From the NCBI RefSeq assembly GCF_013267355.1, contig NZ_CP053985.1:6510001-6574000 (forward strand): a stretch of 64,000 nt of DNA. The letters run 5' to 3'. The position numbers and the translations under genes were made by a program. A model generated the notes under the pieces. That model had not been told where the DNA came from and made no database searches. It was given only the letters and a program-made list of their open reading frames with translations. Below are positions 51,187-59,554 of this stretch, piece after piece (within the stretch, counting starts at the first letter, position 1; each line of letters starts with the position of its first letter). Source of the DNA: Achromobacter pestifer (lineage in GTDB: Bacteria > Pseudomonadota > Gammaproteobacteria > Burkholderiales > Burkholderiaceae_B).

Positions 51187-52752
51187 CTAGACCGAAGCGG
51201 CCTTCTTGCGGGATTTCGGCATCTCGATGAATATCTCGCTGCCTTGGGGCTTGCGTCCGAACAAGGTGCCTTCCGACACCCCGCCGGAGCAGCCGTTGCC
51301 GAAGGTGAAGCCGCAGCTGCCCTTCTCGTTGAAGCTGTCCTCGACCACTTCCTTGTGGCTGCTGGGCACCACGAAGCGGTCCTCGTAGTCGGCGATGGCC
51401 ATGATCTTGTACATGTCCTGCACCGTCGCCTCGGTCAGGCCCACCTGATCCAGCAAGGCGGTGTCGCGTTCGCCGTGCACGGTCTCGGAGCGCTTGTAGG
51501 CGCGCATGGCCAGCATGCGTTCCAGCGCCTGCAACACCGGCGCTTCCTTGCCTGCCGTCAGCAGGTTGGCCAGGTAGCGCACCGGAATGCGCAGGCTGGA
51601 CACATCGGGGATCATGGCGCTCTTGCCCACCGTGCGGCTCGGCATCTGGCCGGACTCGGCGGCCGTCTGGATCGGCGACAGCGGCGGGATGTACCAGACC
51701 ATGGGCAAGGTGCGGTATTCCGGATGCAGCGGGAAAGCGACGCGCCACTCCACCGCCATCTTGTAGACCGGCGACTTGCGGGCGGCTTCGAGCCAGGATT
51801 CCGGAATGCCCTGCTCGCGCGCGGCGGCGATTACCTCCGGTGAATGCGGATCCAGGAACAGGTCGAGCTGCGACTGGTACAGGTCCTGTTCGTTGGCGGT
51901 GGATGCGGCATGCTCGATCTGGTCGGCGTCATACAGCATCACGCCCAGGTAGCGGATGCGGCCCACGCAGGTTTCCGAGCACACCGTGGGCTGGCCGGCT
52001 TCGATGCGCGGATAGCAGAAGGTGCACTTCTCGGCCTTGCCGCTGCTCCAGTTGTAATAGATCTTCTTGTACGGGCAGCCGGAGATGCACATGCGCCAGC
52101 CGCGGCACTTATCCTGGTCGACCAGCACGATGCCGTCGTCTTCGCGCTTGTAGATGGAACCGGACGGGCAACTGGCGACACAGGCCGGGTTCAGGCAGTG
52201 TTCGCACAGGCGCGGCAGGTACATCATGAAGGTGTTCTCGAAGGTCGAGTACATCTCCTTCTGCACGCCCTCGAACAACGCGTCGCGGCTGCGCGAGCTG
52301 AATTCGCCGCCCAGGTCGTCTTCCCAGTTCGGGCCCCAATGGATCTTGTCCATCTTCTTGCCGGTCAGCACCGACACCGGACGCGCGGTCGGCGGCGTCT
52401 GCAACAAGGGCGCCTTCTGCAGGTGCTCGTAGTCGAAGGTGAACGGCTCGTAGTAGTCGTCGATCTGCGGCAGATTCGGGTTGGCGAACAGATTGGCCAG
52501 GATGCGCAGCTTGCCGCCCTGGCGCGGTTCCAGCTTGCCGGCGGCGGTGCGCTTCCAGCCGCCCTTCCACTTTTCCTGGTTCTCCCATTCCTTGGGGTAG
52601 CCGATGCCGGGCTTGGTTTCCACGTTGTTGAACCAGGCGTACTCGACGCCGTCGCGGCTGGTCCAGACGTTTTTGCAGGTGACCGAGCAAGTGTGGCAGC
52701 CGATGCACTTGTCCAGGTTCAGCACCATGCCGATTTGGGCGCGTATCCTCAT
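51187..52752 (-). CDS. narH: NarH, nitrate reductase beta subunit (Fe-S)
   Basis: 521 aa. Four ferredoxin-like Cys groups: CIGCHTCSVTC near the start, CEHCLNPACVASCPSG, CRGWRMCISGCPYKK (a Trp in place of one Cys, the 3Fe-4S site) and CTFCYPRIEAGQPTVCSETC. Transfers electrons from NarI to NarG on the cytoplasmic side. Its start overlaps the narG stop. Confidence 0.96.
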   Translation of the reverse strand: MRIRAQIGMVLNLDKCIGCHTCSVTCKNVWTSRDGVEYAWFNNVETKPGIGYPKEWENQEKWKGGWKRTAAGKLEPRQGGKLRILANLFANPNLPQIDDYYEPFTFDYEHLQKAPLLQTPPTARPVSVLTGKKMDKIHWGPNWEDDLGGEFSSRSRDALFEGVQKEMYSTFENTFMMYLPRLCEHCLNPACVASCPSGSIYKREDDGIVLVDQDKCRGWRMCISGCPYKKIYYNWSSGKAEKCTFCYPRIEAGQPTVCSETCVGRIRYLGVMLYDADQIEHAASTANEQDLYQSQLDLFLDPHSPEVIAAAREQGIPESWLEAARKSPVYKMAVEWRVAFPLHPEYRTLPMVWYIPPLSPIQTAAESGQMPSRTVGKSAMIPDVSSLRIPVRYLANLLTAGKEAPVLQALERMLAMRAYKRSETVHGERDTALLDQVGLTEATVQDMYKIMAIADYEDRFVVPSSHKEVVEDSFNEKGSCGFTFGNGCSGGVSEGTLFGRKPQGSEIFIEMPKSRKKAASV

Positions 52753-55700
52753 GATTGCTTCTCTTCTTGTTGCGTTTCGACCAGCGGACCTTCCAGCCAG
52801 TCCACCTTCTTCATCTTGCGCAGCACCACGAACTCATCGCGGTTGGCGCCCACCGTGCCGTAGTAGTTGAAGCCGTAGGCCTGCTGGGCATAGCCGCCGA
52901 TCATGTGCGTGGGCTTGAGCACCGTGCGCGTGACCGAGTTATGGATGCCGCCGCGCTTGCCGCTGGTTTCCGCGCCAGGCACGTTCACGATCTTTTCCTG
53001 CGCGTGGTACATCAGGCACATGCCCACCGGCACGCGCTGGCTCACCACCACCCGCGCCGTCAGGGTGCCGTTGACGTTGAAGACTTCGACCCAGTCGTTG
53101 TCGACCAGCCCGGCCTGCTTGGCCTCGGCTTCCGAGATCCACACGTGGGGACCGCCGCGGCTGAGCGTGAGCATGCGCAGGTTGTCCGAGTACGTGCTGT
53201 GGATGCCCCACTTCTGGTGCGGCGTCAGCCAGTTCAGGACCAGTTCCTTCTCGCCGTTCGGGTAGCGGCCCAGCATCGGCGCGACCGTCTTGGTGTCGAT
53301 GGCGGGCTTGTACACGCAGGAGCCTTCGCCGAAGTCCAGCATCCAGCGGTGGTCCTGATAGAACTGCTGGCGGCCCGTCAGCGTGCGCCATGGGATCAGT
53401 TCGTGCACGTTGGTATAGCCGGCGTTGTAGCTGACCTCTTCGCTCTCCAGGCCCGACCAGGTGGGCGCGGAAATGATCTTGCGCGGCTGCGCCTGGATGT
53501 CGCGGAAGCGGATCTTGTCGTGCTCGCGGCCGATGGCCAGGTGGGCGTGCTCGCGTCCGGTGATCTTGCTCAGGGCTTCCCAGGCCTTGACCGACACGTG
53601 GCCGTTGGTCTCGGGGGCAAAGGTCAGGATCATTTCGGCCGCATCGATGGCCGTGTCCAGCTTGGGCCGGCCCTGGCTCACGCCCGGCTCGGTCACGGCC
53701 TCGTTGATGCCGGCCAGCTCGTGCACTTCGTGCTCGGTGTTCCAGTTGATGCCCTTGCCGCCGTTGCCCAGCTTGTCCAGCAACGGGCCTACCGAAGTGA
53801 ACTTGCGGTAGATGTCGTTGTAGTCGCGCTCGACCACGGTCATGTTGGGCGCGGTCTTGCCCGGAATCAGGTCGCATTCGCCCAGCTTCCAGTCCTTGGG
53901 CTCGAAGGCCTGGCCCAGTTCTCCCGGGGTGTCGTGCATCAGCGGGGTCAACACCACGTCGCGGCGCTTGCCCAGGTAGGGGCCGCCGATGTCGCTGAAC
54001 TTCTTGGCCAGCAGCTTGTAGATTTCCCAGTCGGTCTTGCTTTCCCACAAGGGCTGCACGGCTTCGCTCAGCGGGTGGATGAACGGGTGCATGTCCGAGG
54101 TGTTGAGGTCGTCCTTTTCGTACCAGGTGGCCGTGGGCAACACGATGTCGCCGTACAGGCAGGTGGTGCTCATGCGGAAGTCCAGCACCGTCAGCAGGTC
54201 CAGCTTGCCTTCAGCCGCGTCGTCCTGATAGGTCACTTCAGTCGGCTTGATCGCTTCGGCTTCGTCGCCGAACACCGCATTCTGCGTGCCCAGCAGGTAC
54301 TTCAGGAAGTACTCGTGGCCCTTGCCGCTGGAACCCAGGATGTTGGAGCGCCACACGAACATGTTGCGCGGGAAGTTGGCCGGATCGTCCGGGTCCTCGC
54401 AGGACATGCGCAGTTCGCCCGACTTGAGCTGTTCGGCCACATAGGCTGCGGGATCCTTGCCCAGGCTTTCCGCCTGCGCCACCACGTCCAGCGGGTTGGT
54501 GCGCAATTGCGGCGCCGACGGCAGCCAGCCCATGCGCTCGGCGCGGGCGTTCAGGTCGATCATGCTGAGATCGCCGTAGCGGCCGCGGTCCGCCGTCGGT
54601 CCCAGGATTTCCTGGACGTTCAGCTTTTCATGGCGCCACTGGCTGGTGTGCGCGTAGAAGAAGGACGTGCCGTTCATCTGGCGCGGCGGGCGGACCCAGT
54701 CCGAAGCGAAGGCCAGCGGGGCCCAGCCGAACTGCGGACGCAGCTTTTCCTGGCCCACGTAGTGCGCCCAGCCGCCGCCGCTCTTGCCCACGCAGCCGCA
54801 CATCATCAGCATGTTGATGATGCCGCGGTAGATCATGTCCATGTGGTACCAGTGGTTCAGGCCGGCGCCGACGATCACCATGGACTTGCCTTCGGTATCG
54901 TGGGCGTTCTGCGCGAATTCGCGCGCCACCTGGATCACCTGCGCGCGCGGCACGCCGGTGTGTTTTTCCTGCCAGGCGGGCGTGTAAGGCACGTCGTCGT
55001 CATAGGAGCTGGCGACATTGCCGCCGCCCAGGCCGCGGTCCAGGCCGTAGTTGGCCATCTGCAGGTCGTACACCGTGGCCACCAGGGCCTCGCTGCCGTC
55101 GGCCAGGCGGATGCGGCGCGCGGGCACATTGCGCACCTGCAGTTCGCCATGCTCGCTGCCGAAATACGGGAAGCCCACGCCCACCACCGCGTCGGCCTGG
55201 TCGACCAGGCTCAGCGTGGCCTCGATCTCGCGGCCGCTGCCGCCGTCCCGGGATTCCAGGTTCCAGCGGCCGACCTTCTCGCCGCCGTTGACCGCGCCCT
55301 CGCCCCAGCGGAAGCCGATGCTGCCGTTGGGCGCGACCAGGTCGCCGCTCTTGGCGTCCAGCACCAGCGTCTTCCAGTCGGGGTTGTTCTGCTCGCCCAA
55401 TGCGCCGTCCAGATGCGAGGCGCGCAGGAAGTGGTCGGGCGCAAGAAAGCCGTCGCGTTCCTTCAGCAGGACCAGCATCGGCATGTCGGTGTAGCGCCGC
55501 ACGTAATCGCGGAAGTACGCCGACGAGCCCGACAGGTGGAATTCCTTCAGGATCACATGGCCCATGGCCATGGCGAGCGCGGCGTCGGTGCCCTGCTTGG
55601 GCGCCAGCCAGATGTCGCCGAACTTGACCATTTCGCCGAAGTCGCTGGACACGGCCACCGTCTTGGTGCCCTTGTAGCGGACCTCGGTGTAGAAGTGCGC

Positions 55701-56489
55701 GTCCGGCGTGCGGGTCTGGGGCACGTTGGAGCCCCACACCATCAGGTAGGTCGAGTTGTACCAGTCGGCCGATTCCGGCACGTCGGTCTGTTCGCCCCAG
55801 ATCTGGGGGCTGGCGGGCGGCAGGTCGCAATACCAATCGTAGAAGCTCAGGCAGGCGCCGCCCAGCAGGCTCAGATAGCGCGCGCCGGCGGCATAGCTGA
55901 CCATGGACATGGCGGGAATCGGCGAGAAGCCGATCACGCGGTCAGGGCCGAACTTCTTGATCGTGAATGCGTTGGCGGCGGCGACGATCTCCATTGCCGT
56001 GTCCCAATCGGCCCGCACGAAGCCGCCCAGGCCGCGCACGGCCTTGTAGCGTTTGGCGCGCTTGGGATCCTGGCTGATCCATTCCCAGGCCGCGATCGGG
56101 TCCATGGTCTTGCGGGCCTCGCGCCACATTTCCATGAGACGGCCGCGGATCATCGGGTACTTCACGCGCTGCGCCGAGTAGACGTACCAGCTGTAGGAGG
56201 CGCCTCGCGGACAGCCGCGGGGCTCGTGGTTGGGCAGGTCCGGCCGCGTGCGCGGATAGTCGGTCTGCTGGGTTTCCCAGGTGATCAGGCCGTTCTTGAC
56301 GTAGACCTTCCAGGAGCAGGATCCCGTGCAGTTCACGCCGTGCGTCGAACGCACCACCTTGTCATGCTGCCAGCGGGCGCGGTAGGCGTTTTCCCACTTG
56401 CGGTCCTCGTTGACCGTTTCGCCGTGACCGTCCGCGAAGGTGGACTTCACCCGCGACATGAACTTCAAGCGGTCCAGAAAATGGCTCAT
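52749..56489 (-). CDS. narG: NarG, respiratory nitrate reductase alpha subunit
   Basis: 1246 aa, the length of E. coli NarG. FS0 cluster ligands His50, Cys54, Cys58 and Cys93 (HGVNCTGSC; RGCPRG) match E. coli (His49, Cys53, Cys57, Cys92). It binds bis-MGD and reduces nitrate to nitrite in the cytoplasm. Start at 56489 has GGAG 8 bases upstream. The 154-bp leader carries a GC hairpin and a motif shared with the narK1 promoter. Confidence 0.97.
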   Translation of the reverse strand: MSHFLDRLKFMSRVKSTFADGHGETVNEDRKWENAYRARWQHDKVVRSTHGVNCTGSCSWKVYVKNGLITWETQQTDYPRTRPDLPNHEPRGCPRGASYSWYVYSAQRVKYPMIRGRLMEMWREARKTMDPIAAWEWISQDPKRAKRYKAVRGLGGFVRADWDTAMEIVAAANAFTIKKFGPDRVIGFSPIPAMSMVSYAAGARYLSLLGGACLSFYDWYCDLPPASPQIWGEQTDVPESADWYNSTYLMVWGSNVPQTRTPDAHFYTEVRYKGTKTVAVSSDFGEMVKFGDIWLAPKQGTDAALAMAMGHVILKEFHLSGSSAYFRDYVRRYTDMPMLVLLKERDGFLAPDHFLRASHLDGALGEQNNPDWKTLVLDAKSGDLVAPNGSIGFRWGEGAVNGGEKVGRWNLESRDGGSGREIEATLSLVDQADAVVGVGFPYFGSEHGELQVRNVPARRIRLADGSEALVATVYDLQMANYGLDRGLGGGNVASSYDDDVPYTPAWQEKHTGVPRAQVIQVAREFAQNAHDTEGKSMVIVGAGLNHWYHMDMIYRGIINMLMMCGCVGKSGGGWAHYVGQEKLRPQFGWAPLAFASDWVRPPRQMNGTSFFYAHTSQWRHEKLNVQEILGPTADRGRYGDLSMIDLNARAERMGWLPSAPQLRTNPLDVVAQAESLGKDPAAYVAEQLKSGELRMSCEDPDDPANFPRNMFVWRSNILGSSGKGHEYFLKYLLGTQNAVFGDEAEAIKPTEVTYQDDAAEGKLDLLTVLDFRMSTTCLYGDIVLPTATWYEKDDLNTSDMHPFIHPLSEAVQPLWESKTDWEIYKLLAKKFSDIGGPYLGKRRDVVLTPLMHDTPGELGQAFEPKDWKLGECDLIPGKTAPNMTVVERDYNDIYRKFTSVGPLLDKLGNGGKGINWNTEHEVHELAGINEAVTEPGVSQGRPKLDTAIDAAEMILTFAPETNGHVSVKAWEALSKITGREHAHLAIGREHDKIRFRDIQAQPRKIISAPTWSGLESEEVSYNAGYTNVHELIPWRTLTGRQQFYQDHRWMLDFGEGSCVYKPAIDTKTVAPMLGRYPNGEKELVLNWLTPHQKWGIHSTYSDNLRMLTLSRGGPHVWISEAEAKQAGLVDNDWVEVFNVNGTLTARVVVSQRVPVGMCLMYHAQEKIVNVPGAETSGKRGGIHNSVTRTVLKPTHMIGGYAQQAYGFNYYGTVGANRDEFVVLRKMKKVDWLEGPLVETQQEEKQS

Positions 56490-56505
56490 TCTCTATTCTC
56501 CAAGA

Positions 56506-56524
56506 GCGCCGGTCCGGCCGGCGC
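56506..56524 (-). other. GC hairpin just upstream of the narG ribosome site
   Basis: GCGCCGG-N5-CCGGCGC, 7-bp perfect stem ending 4 bp from the GGAG. Could mark an RNA processing or stability element between narK2 and narG. No T run, so not a terminator. Confidence 0.4.
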
Positions 56525-56571
56525 GTACTGCGATCAATGCTGTTGAATCCATTGTGGGCGCGGCCCGCCTG

Positions 56572-56622
56572 CCGGACCATTCGCCGGTGGCACAGGCCGG
56601 GCGCGGCAGAATGACTAGTCAC
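56572..56622 (-). promoter_or_regulatory. Two-part narG upstream motif
   Basis: On the minus strand GTGACTAGTCA (56622-56612) is followed about 28 bases later by GGCGAATGGTCC (56583-56572). The same two blocks in the same order and at nearly the same distance occur before narK1. Probably a shared activator site and core promoter region; the protein is unknown. Confidence 0.55.
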
Positions 56623-56643
56623 TCCGGCCGCGTCCGTTTCGCT

Positions 56644-58032
56644 CTAGCAAGGCACCGGCGCATTGCGGCGGGCGTAGTACCACCAGGTGATGACCATGCA
56701 GGTGGCGTAGAAGCCGATGAAGCAATACAGGGCGGCCTGCACGCTGCCGGTCATCTCCAGCGAGGTGCCGAAGCTGCGGGGAATGAAGAAGCCGCCATAT
56801 GCGCCGATCGCGCCCGAGAAGCCCAGCACCGCGGCGGACTCCTTGGCGGCGTCCGCCAGCGCCTGCTTCTGCGCCGCGGCGCCCTTACCCTCGGCCGCCT
56901 GCGTGCGTTCGCGCAGGAAGATCACGGGAATCATGCGAAAGGTCGAGCCGTTGCCCACGCCGGTCAGCGCGAACAGCACGATGAACATGGTCAGGAAGCC
57001 ATTGAAGTTGCCCGCCTGCCCGGCGACCGGCAGGAACGTCACCACGCCCAGCACCGCGACGATCATGGCCGCAAAGGTGAACAGCGTGACCCGCGCACCG
57101 CCCAGCTTGTCCGACACCCAGCCGCCGAAAGGCCGCGTCAGCGAACCCACCAGCGGGCCGAGGAAGGCATAGGCCATGGGATCGACCTGCGGGAACAGCG
57201 TCTTGGTCAGCATGGCGAAGCCCGCCGAGAAGCCGATGAAGGAACCGAAAGTGCCCACGTACAACCAGCACATCAGCCAGTTGTGCTTGCGCTTGAAGAT
57301 GACGGCCTGGTCCGCGAACGAGGCGCGGGCGTCGGCGATGTCGTTCATGCCGAACCAGGCGGCAATGGAAGCCAGCGCGATCGGGATCACCCAGATGAAG
57401 CCGGCGTTCTGCAGCCACAGGTTCTGCTGCGCGCCATTGGCGGTGATCACCTGCGGCTCGCCGCCGGCCACGCCGAACACGCCGATGGAAATGACCACCG
57501 GCACCACGAACTGCACCAGGGACACGCCCAGGTTGCCGATGCCGGCGTTCAGCCCGGTGGCCAGACCCTTCTTCTCCTTGGGGAAGAAGAAGCTGATGTT
57601 GGCCATGCTGGAGCTGAAGTTGCCGCCGCCCAGGCCGCACAGCAGCGCCAGGATCAGCAGGGTCGGAAAGGTGGTGGTCGGGTCGCGCAGCGCGAAGCCC
57701 ATGCCCAGCGCCGGAATCAGCAGCGAGGCCGTGGAAATGGCGGTCCACTTGCGTCCGCCGAAGACCGGCACCAGGAAGGAATAGAAGATGCGCAGGGTCG
57801 CGCCCGACAACGCGGGCAGCGCCGTCAGCCAGAACATCTGGTTCTTGGACAGCATGAAGCCGGCGCGGTCCAGGTTGACGACAACCACGCTCCACAGCAT
57901 CCAGATGCTGAACGCCAGCATCAGCGCCGGAATGGAGATCCAGAGATTACGGTTGGCGACGCGGGCGCCGGTCTGCTTCCAGAAGCCGGGATTATCCGGC
58001 TCCCAGCGCGCAAGGACTTGGGTGGAAGACAT
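56644..58032 (-). CDS. narK2: NarK2, nitrate/nitrite transporter (MFS)
   Basis: 462 aa from the ATG at 58032 (GAGAG upstream), 12 membrane segments. Nitrate-signature-like segments include LCGLGGGNFSSSMANISFFFP and FVGSLTRPFGGWVSDKLGG regions with the conserved Arg in the substrate channel. NarK2-type proteins exchange nitrate for nitrite. It starts 10 bp after narK1 and is followed by narG, the usual narK1-narK2-narG order. Confidence 0.93.
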   Translation of the reverse strand: MSSTQVLARWEPDNPGFWKQTGARVANRNLWISIPALMLAFSIWMLWSVVVVNLDRAGFMLSKNQMFWLTALPALSGATLRIFYSFLVPVFGGRKWTAISTASLLIPALGMGFALRDPTTTFPTLLILALLCGLGGGNFSSSMANISFFFPKEKKGLATGLNAGIGNLGVSLVQFVVPVVISIGVFGVAGGEPQVITANGAQQNLWLQNAGFIWVIPIALASIAAWFGMNDIADARASFADQAVIFKRKHNWLMCWLYVGTFGSFIGFSAGFAMLTKTLFPQVDPMAYAFLGPLVGSLTRPFGGWVSDKLGGARVTLFTFAAMIVAVLGVVTFLPVAGQAGNFNGFLTMFIVLFALTGVGNGSTFRMIPVIFLRERTQAAEGKGAAAQKQALADAAKESAAVLGFSGAIGAYGGFFIPRSFGTSLEMTGSVQAALYCFIGFYATCMVITWWYYARRNAPVPC

Positions 58033-58042
58033 AGGGATACTC

Positions 58043-59320
58043 TCAGGATGTGGTGGTGGGAGAGACGGCGTGTTGCCGGGCAATGGCCGCGCTTTCCGGC
58101 CGGAAACTGAAGTGCATGAAGATGAGGGAGACGCAGACGGTGCCGTACAGCAGCATGAAGGCGCTGGAGCGAACGCCCGTCAGGTCCAGCAGCACCCCGA
58201 ACATGATCGGCAGCACGAAGCCGCCCAAGCCGCCGGCCAATCCGACGATGCCCGAGACTGCGCCGATGTTTTCGCCGAACTCGTCCGAGATGAACTTGAA
58301 GACCGAGGCCTTGCCGATGGCCATGGCGATGCCGACCACGAACAGCAGCACGGTGAAAGTGACCGGTCCCAACGCGATGCCGAAGCTGCGCGGGCCATTG
58401 GCCGTCACGATGGTGAATTCCGTCTGCGGATAGCTCAGCAGGAAGAACGCCACCCAGCACACCCACATCACCCACCAGGTGGTCTTGTAGGCGCCGTAGC
58501 GGTCCGAGATCCAGCCGCCCAGGGCGCGCAGCACACCGCCGGGCAGGGAGAAGCACGCGGCCAGCAGCGCCGCCAGCTTCATGTCGAAGCCGTATTCGCC
58601 GATGTAGTACTTGGTCATCCACAGCGCCAGTGCCACGTAGCCGCCGAACACCACCGAGTAGTACTGGCAATACCGCCAGACGCGGGGATCCTTCAGCATG
58701 GCCATCTGGGCCGACAGGCTGGCGCCGCTCTTCACACGGTGCGCTGGATCGGAAGAAGAGAACATCCAGAACAGGATGGCGGTGACCAGGAGCGCCACGG
58801 CGTAGACCTGGGGCACGATGACCCAGGCGCCGCCCGCCGCCGCGATCAGGGCGGGGGCCACGAACTTGGTGATGGCGGAACCTGAGTTACCGGCCCCGAA
58901 CACGCCCATCGCCAGGCCCTGCTTGTTGCGCGGGAACCAGCGCGCCACATAGGGCGTGCCCACCGAGAACGAGCCGCCCGTCAGGCCGACGAACAGCGCC
59001 AGCACCAGGAACTGCCAATATTCGGTGGCATAGGACAGCAGCCAGATCGGCACCACCGCCAGCAGCATCAGGATGAAGAACACCGGCCGGCCACCGTAGC
59101 GGTCCGTCCAGATGCCCAGCGGCACCCGCACCAGCGAACCGGTCAGCACCGGCATGGCGGCCAACAGGCCAAACTCGGTTTCGGACAGACCTAGCTGCGC
59201 CTTGATGGGAATGCCCAGCACCGCGAAGATCATCCACACCGCGAAACAGATGGTGAAGGCGAACGTGCTTGAAATCAGGACCCGCATCGGCGCGCCGGCC
59301 GAGGAATGACTTGCTGCCAT
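58043..59320 (-). CDS. narK1: NarK1, nitrate transporter (MFS, proton-coupled type)
   Basis: 425 aa from the ATG at 59320 (GAGAG 7 bases upstream); a GTG at 59341 would add seven residues. Twelve membrane segments. SLVRVPLGIWTDRYGGRP and LTGGSFSVGTPYVARWFP are typical of the NarK1/NasA group, which takes up nitrate with protons. Head of the minus-strand nar run, divergent from nnrS. Confidence 0.92.
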   Translation of the reverse strand: MAASHSSAGAPMRVLISSTFAFTICFAVWMIFAVLGIPIKAQLGLSETEFGLLAAMPVLTGSLVRVPLGIWTDRYGGRPVFFILMLLAVVPIWLLSYATEYWQFLVLALFVGLTGGSFSVGTPYVARWFPRNKQGLAMGVFGAGNSGSAITKFVAPALIAAAGGAWVIVPQVYAVALLVTAILFWMFSSSDPAHRVKSGASLSAQMAMLKDPRVWRYCQYYSVVFGGYVALALWMTKYYIGEYGFDMKLAALLAACFSLPGGVLRALGGWISDRYGAYKTTWWVMWVCWVAFFLLSYPQTEFTIVTANGPRSFGIALGPVTFTVLLFVVGIAMAIGKASVFKFISDEFGENIGAVSGIVGLAGGLGGFVLPIMFGVLLDLTGVRSSAFMLLYGTVCVSLIFMHFSFRPESAAIARQHAVSPTTTS

Positions 59321-59378
59321 GGTTACTCTCGCTTTACTCACGAAGACATGTGGCTAGCCTAGGGACGGCGCGCCTCCA

Positions 59379-59427
59379 GGACCATTCGCCAGCCGACCAG
59401 AAGCCCCTTGCCGATGTGACTAGTCAC
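59379..59427 (-). promoter_or_regulatory. Two-part narK1 upstream motif (copy of the narG motif)
   Basis: Minus-strand GTGACTAGTCAC (59427-59416, a perfect 12-bp palindrome) then GGCGAATGGTCC (59390-59379), 59 bp before narK1. Beyond the second block the two copies stay similar for about 12 more bases. Compare 56572-56622. Confidence 0.55.
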
Positions 59428-59447
59428 CCCCTTCTTGCCGGCCCGGC

Positions 59448-59461
59448 TTGCGCTGGATCAA
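59448..59461. promoter_or_regulatory. FNR/Anr-like box between narK1 and nnrS
   Basis: TTGCG-N4-ATCAA on the plus strand (TTGAT-N4-CGCAA on minus): 8 of 10 consensus positions. It can serve narK1 and nnrS, both expected to be induced without oxygen. Confidence 0.6.
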
Positions 59462-59554
59462 GCGGCCGCGCTGGCGGCAAAGCGCGGGACGCATTAATAT
59501 GCATTTCAAATACACCTTTAAACGCGAAGCCGAAACGGCGCCGCGGCTACCCTC

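Noticed and set aside
50525..51748. A 407-aa NarJ with an N-terminal extension
   Set aside because: The extension is an out-of-frame reading of narH; NarJ starts at 51172 with a good ribosome site.
52755..56546. A 1263-codon open frame antisense to narG
   Set aside because: It mirrors narG codon by codon, has low-complexity His/Gly/Arg-rich translation and no domain; high-GC genes often give such shadows.
56637..56650. FNR box before narG (TTGCTAGAGCGAAA on minus)
   Set aside because: Only about six of ten consensus positions match, and it lies over the end of narK2 at a spacing unlike that of narK1.
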